A DNA stretch of 64,000 nt from JBKEDC01 sp047975205 (GTDB lineage Bacteria > Bacteroidota > Bacteroidia > Bacteroidales > Prolixibacteraceae). Under the pieces are notes generated by a model. The model searched no databases and was not told the origin of the DNA. It saw only the letters and a list, made by a program, of their open reading frames with translations. Below are positions 60,510-64,000 of this stretch, piece after piece (position 1 is the first letter of the stretch; each line of letters begins with the position of its first letter). The translations under genes and the position numbers were made by a program. The DNA is taken from the NCBI GenBank assembly GCA_047975205.1, contig JBKEDC010000012.1:1-64000 (forward strand), written 5' to 3'.

Positions 60510-61574
60510 ATGACAGACTTAAAATATACAGCAAAAGACTTTAAGAGTGATCAAGAAGTTCGTTGGTGTCCAGGTTGTGGAGACTATGCTATTATGAACA
60601 CCATTCAGCGCACGATGGCTGAAATGAATGTGCCGCACGAAGAATTTGCAGTTATATCAGGCATTGGTTGTTCATCACGTTTCCCATATTACATGAGTAC
60701 TTATGGTTTTCACTCTATTCATGGTAGAGCTGCTGCCGTTGCCTCGGGTGTGAAATCAGCGAATCCTAAACTAAATGTGTGGGTTATTTCTGGTGATGGC
60801 GATTCCATGGCAATTGGAGGTAACCACTTTATTCATGCAGTTCGCAGGAATATTGATTTAAACCTAGTACTCTTCAATAATAAAATATATGGTCTGACAA
60901 AAGGGCAGTATTCACCCACTTCTGAACGAGGGCTTATTACTAAAACATCACCTTTCGGCACCATTGAGAGTCCATTTATTCCCGGTCAGTTGGTAGTAGG
61001 GTGCGGTGGAAGCTTTTTTGCTCGCGCCGTTGATAATAATATGAAACACATGCAGGAAGTGCTCAAAATTGCAGCAGAGCATAAAGGTGCCTCTATTGTG
61101 GAGGTCTTACAGAACTGTGTTATTTTCAGTGATGGAGTGCATCAAGAAATAGCTGACCCTAAGATTCGCAATGAAAGACAAATTTTCTTAGAGCATGGTA
61201 ACCCCATGCTTTATGGTAAGGAATTGGAAAAAGGTATTGTGTTCGAGCATGGAAGATTGAAAGCTGTGACTATAGGTGAGGACGGCTATACTTCGGACGA
61301 CATTCTAATCCATGATGCTTATACTGTTGACCCGACCTTACATTTAGCACTCATAAATATGAAGTATCCAGAACTACCTGTTGCTATGGGAGTAATCCGA
61401 AATGTAGAAGCTTTAGTTTATGATGAAGAAATGCAGAATCAGATAGAAGAGGTGCACTCTAAAAGTAAATTAGATAGCTTAGAAGCGATATTTAACTCAG
61501 GTAACACGTGGTGTGTAGATGAAGAAAATAGCAGTGAGCCTGTTCCATTTTTTAAGAAATTAGGAATGATATAA
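60510..61574 (+). CDS. korB: 2-oxoacid:ferredoxin oxidoreductase, beta subunit
   Basis: This 354-residue thiamine-diphosphate-binding subunit carries WCPGCGDYA (19-27), whose Cys20 and Cys23 with the GIGCSSR cysteine bind the [4Fe-4S] cluster. It also has the thiamine diphosphate/Mg motif SGDGDSMAIGGNHF (94-107), ending in the NNKIYGLTKGQYSPTS region. The substrate set is probably 2-oxoglutarate, judged from the two-subunit architecture. It lies three bases after korA and is followed by a long hairpin terminator, so korAB form a complete operon. Confidence 0.94.
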   Translation: MTDLKYTAKDFKSDQEVRWCPGCGDYAIMNTIQRTMAEMNVPHEEFAVISGIGCSSRFPYYMSTYGFHSIHGRAAAVASGVKSANPKLNVWVISGDGDSMAIGGNHFIHAVRRNIDLNLVLFNNKIYGLTKGQYSPTSERGLITKTSPFGTIESPFIPGQLVVGCGGSFFARAVDNNMKHMQEVLKIAAEHKGASIVEVLQNCVIFSDGVHQEIADPKIRNERQIFLEHGNPMLYGKELEKGIVFEHGRLKAVTIGEDGYTSDDILIHDAYTVDPTLHLALINMKYPELPVAMGVIRNVEALVYDEEMQNQIEEVHSKSKLDSLEAIFNSGNTWCVDEENSSEPVPFFKKLGMI

Positions 61575-61594
61575 AATTGGATTATAAATATGAA

Positions 61595-61645
61595 CCTAGG
61601 TCGGGTCTCTGAATTTTCTAAAGAGATTCAACCTAGGCTTTTTAT
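61595..61645 (+). terminator. Terminator of korAB
   Basis: CCTAGGT and GGGTCTCT pair with AGAGATTC and ACCTAGG with a few G-T wobbles around a loop near 61611-61621, followed by CTTTTTAT. It lies between the convergent korB and cupin genes. Confidence 0.78.
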
Positions 61646-61647
61646 AT

Positions 61648-62148
61648 CTACATCTCCTTTAGTGTGTTCCATTTTTCTTTGATATTTTCTTCCCCATCAA
61701 AATATTCTATTTGATTCCCTTTGTGAAATATTTCACAGGTAGGAACTATAAATATTTTGTCTGAATCAGGATATTCAGCAATATCATGTTCAAAGAATGT
61801 GCGAATATCAAGAAAAAAACAAGGTTTGTCAGTGTGATTATATAATTGATGAGCTCCGTTTTCTCCTTTTTCAAAAAAGCATAAATCACCATTGCTCACG
61901 ATATCTAGTCCGTTAGTAGTTCGGAGTGTTGCTGAACCTGATGTAATCATGAATAATTCTTCGGCAAATCGATGGAAATGATAAGCTGCTGAATATTCTC
62001 CCGGATTTAATTGGCGCATATCAAAATTGAGATTCTCTGGATTAACTCCAGATTTCATGCGTGATATATCTGTAAATATTCTGAAATTATCGATTTTATT
62101 TTCATCTTCTTTAAATTTCCTTTGTGCAGATTTTAATATTGTTGCCAT
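61648..62148 (-). CDS. Cupin-fold protein
   Basis: This 166-residue single-domain cupin has motif 1 YHFHRFAEELFMITSG (56-71), giving His57, His59 and a glutamate as metal ligands. Motif 2, GDLCFFEKGENGAHQLYN, holds His100. Together they form the usual metal site of an enzyme or sugar-binding sensor. The family includes isomerases, dioxygenases and many uncharacterised proteins. No operon partner is seen and no function can be assigned. It is convergent with korB across a terminator. Confidence 0.78.
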   Translation of the reverse strand: MATILKSAQRKFKEDENKIDNFRIFTDISRMKSGVNPENLNFDMRQLNPGEYSAAYHFHRFAEELFMITSGSATLRTTNGLDIVSNGDLCFFEKGENGAHQLYNHTDKPCFFLDIRTFFEHDIAEYPDSDKIFIVPTCEIFHKGNQIEYFDGEENIKEKWNTLKEM

Positions 62149-62475
62149 ATTATTTGCTTTGTATACTTTTATATGATTATATGAAAGCTGAAAGTGTAAA
62201 TATTTCTAAGTATAGTGAATTGGTGTTAGAATCAGATTTTAAAAAGTTTTATTTTTAATCTACTCATGCCTTGTACCACAAATCTATAATTAACAAAGGT
62301 TTGTTGTGATAAGACTTTGGTAAACTTCAAATAATCTTAATAAATAACAGACAAACGTTTATTATTTCTTTTGCTTAATCTGTGATTTTCATACACAATA
62401 TATCATAATCAAATTATATATTTGTTAATCGAAAAAAGAGAAACAAGAAATACTTTGTCGAACAAAGATGAGCTT
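62149..62475. other. Gene-free region between divergent cupin and AsmA-like genes
   Basis: This 327-base AT-rich region holds the promoters of both neighbours (see 62417). Nothing else is supported. Confidence 0.55.
62417..62424 (+). promoter_or_regulatory. Candidate -7 element for the AsmA-like gene
   Basis: TATATTTG fits TAnnTTTG, 51 bases before the ATG at 62476. Confidence 0.4.
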
Positions 62476-64000
62476 ATGAACAGTACACTTAAGGAAAAGA
62501 AGAAAATAAGAACCGCATTTGTGGTTATTTTTGCCTTATTTGGGGCTCTTCTTTTAATAGGTACGCTATATGCTCAAAAATTTGTGGAACAGGAATTATT
62601 GGCATATCTCAATCGTTCAACGAAAGGACGGTATAAAATTAGTTTCGCACACATACGTGTTAATCTCTTTAATCATAGTGTAAGTTTGACTGATGTTGAA
62701 GTATCTGGAGCTCCTCTTGCAGATAAAAGTTATTACATCATAAGAACAAAGGAATTAGAGATTGGCAATATAGCTGCAAAAAAGCTTTTTCAAAAGCGAC
62801 GATTAAGTATGGACTTATTATTCTTGAAAAATCCGAATATCGCTATATATAGTGCTGTTCCAATAGAGGATGACAGCATAAAACAATCTATGTTCGATGT
62901 TGATGAGCTACTATTGCAGCTAAAGCCTTTCTTCACATCAACCCTTCATGAAATTCATATTAATCATTTTAAGATAGATCAAGCTAATGTGTCTTATTAC
63001 AATACTAATAATCCTGATAAACTTCTTAACTCAATTAAAAAATTAGATGTAACCATTGATGGGTTTCGAGTAAATATGGCAATCCTTGATTCGCATAATC
63101 TATTTAATTCGGATAATGTGACACTCCGAGTATCTGATCTTAATTATGGACTGAAGGATGGCAATCATAAGCTTCATTTGAGTAGGTTAACTTATCTGCT
63201 AAGCGATAATAGTTTTTTTGGAGAAAATTTAAGTATTATCCCGAGTGACACTCTAGTTGATCATGTACCATTATATTGGGTTAGTCTTCCTCATTTCAGC
63301 CTGCGTACTAACATAAATAAACTGACTCAAGTTGATTCTATTATTGTTGACACATTAACAGTGCTTGATGCAGATATTCGCTACCGACCGGTATCCGATA
63401 AAAAATTTGATTTTACACAAATAGACAAGCTAAATCTGTATAACCTAATAAAAGGAGATTTTAAAAAGATAGCTATAAATCAATTGCAACTCGATGCTAA
63501 AAAATTTATTTTAGAGCCTGCCGATGAAACGAAGCAGCCACAAGTATTTAAGAAGGTGCAGTTCCAAGCAAGTAAGTTTGAAGTCGATTCTACGGCAGGA
63601 TTAAATTTAAACAAATTTCTATATACTGATAACTTTAAACTTACAGTTGATGAATATTCACACCTATTAAATAACCGAGCACAACGTGTTGAGGCAAATC
63701 AAGTACAGATCGACACTTATGACAAACATTTAAGCGCAAGAAATATAAGCTTGGTTCAAATCGACACTATTTCTTTGGCTACCAATTATAATTTTACTTG
63801 TGACAGTATTGCATTGAGTGGTATTTCTTTGCCTAGACTTTTGCATGACCAAAAATTACCGGTAAACCAATTGACCATTTATCAACCTAAAGTTGAAATA
63901 GAACGAATTAAAGATAGAAATACTGTTAACCATGTAAATAACTTCCAAAAACAAGTGTATAAATTTGTCAATAATTACGTAGAAGGTATATATGCTAAGG
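62476..64000 (+). CDS. Large AsmA-like envelope protein, N-terminal part
   Basis: The frame is open from the ATG at 62476 to the window edge (508 codons) without a stop, so the protein continues beyond it. A single transmembrane helix (about 12-32, AFVVIFALFGALLLIGTLYA) is followed by a long repetitive beta-rich region with AsmA/DUF748-type traits. Examples are LLAYLNRSTKGRYKISFAHI near the start and recurrent ISLTDVEV- or INQLQLDA-like strands. AsmA-like proteins are thought to move phospholipids between the two membranes. The large size fits, but the C-terminal AsmA domain is not visible here. Confidence 0.7.
   Translation, partial: MNSTLKEKKKIRTAFVVIFALFGALLLIGTLYAQKFVEQELLAYLNRSTKGRYKISFAHIRVNLFNHSVSLTDVEVSGAPLADKSYYIIRTKELEIGNIAAKKLFQKRRLSMDLLFLKNPNIAIYSAVPIEDDSIKQSMFDVDELLLQLKPFFTSTLHEIHINHFKIDQANVSYYNTNNPDKLLNSIKKLDVTIDGFRVNMAILDSHNLFNSDNVTLRVSDLNYGLKDGNHKLHLSRLTYLLSDNSFFGENLSIIPSDTLVDHVPLYWVSLPHFSLRTNINKLTQVDSIIVDTLTVLDADIRYRPVSDKKFDFTQIDKLNLYNLIKGDFKKIAINQLQLDAKKFILEPADETKQPQVFKKVQFQASKFEVDSTAGLNLNKFLYTDNFKLTVDEYSHLLNNRAQRVEANQVQIDTYDKHLSARNISLVQIDTISLATNYNFTCDSIALSGISLPRLLHDQKLPVNQLTIYQPKVEIERIKDRNTVNHVNNFQKQVYKFVNNYVEGIYAK

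Noticed and set aside
1..64000. tRNA genes, rRNA genes and CRISPR arrays
   Set aside because: The gaps were read for T-loop-like GTTCGA segments and for regularly spaced repeats; none gave a convincing gene or array.

Overview
The window looks like a chromosome segment from a low-G+C member of the Bacteroidales. Promoter elements read TAnnTTTG, genes lack strong Shine-Dalgarno sequences, and the gene families are typical of the phylum: DUF1573, DUF4924, a DUF6261-like protein, a CzcA-TolC fusion, a SusC-style TonB receptor, an OmpA/PD40/TPR protein and a two-subunit 2-oxoglutarate:ferredoxin oxidoreductase. The species cannot be named from the sequence. No rRNA, tRNA, CRISPR array or intact prophage was seen.

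Layout: 0-1.1 kb holds wrecked mobile DNA, namely an IS3-type element with an internal deletion and the N-terminal stub of a tyrosine recombinase. 1.1-12.2 kb is mostly housekeeping on the plus strand: miaA, holA, a rhomboid protease, a class IV aminotransferase, two small membrane proteins, ispD, a MATE exporter, a sirtuin, a DUF1573 protein, recF and a DUF721 protein. A minus-strand operon at 12.2-15.5 kb encodes an NfeD-type protease, an ArsP/SO_0444-type permease fused to a metal-binding HMA domain, and an ICMT-like methyltransferase. 15.8-19.1 kb has purB and an MsbA-like ABC exporter, followed by a decayed BspA-like leucine-rich-repeat gene (19.5-20.6 kb). uxaB-uxaA (20.9-23.8 kb) serve hexuronate breakdown. 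24.5-31.6 kb holds nth, DUF4924, a secreted GH16 glucanase, a PorE-like envelope protein, an orphan ATP-grasp protein, a secreted protein of unknown role and an alpha-oxoamine synthase.

32.0-43.4 kb is a metal-homeostasis region read on the minus strand: RND adaptor lipoprotein, a CzcA pump fused to its own TolC-like outer-membrane factor, two small secreted His/Cys-rich proteins, an HMA-domain periplasmic protein and a TonB receptor. It is interrupted by an HU gene and a frameshifted DUF6261-like gene that has two operator-like repeats upstream. 43.5-64 kb has M20 and M16 peptidases, an O-methyltransferase, two tandem paralogous lipoproteins, a peroxide sensor OxyR next to an OprO/P-type porin, a MurU-like nucleotidyltransferase, ribH, a TPR membrane protein, rlmD, an alginate-export-type porin, an NDP-sugar nucleotidyltransferase, a gamma-carbonic anhydrase, korAB, a cupin protein, and the start of a very large AsmA-like protein that runs off the window.

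Many transcription units end in clear hairpin terminators, which help to define operons. The least explained parts are the metal region, the small His-bearing membrane pair at 4.7-5.5 kb, the orphan ATP-grasp protein, the paired AACGT-N6-ACGTT sites at 38.75 kb and the palindrome in front of the porin at 49.8 kb. I did not find convincing evidence for a wholly new system.
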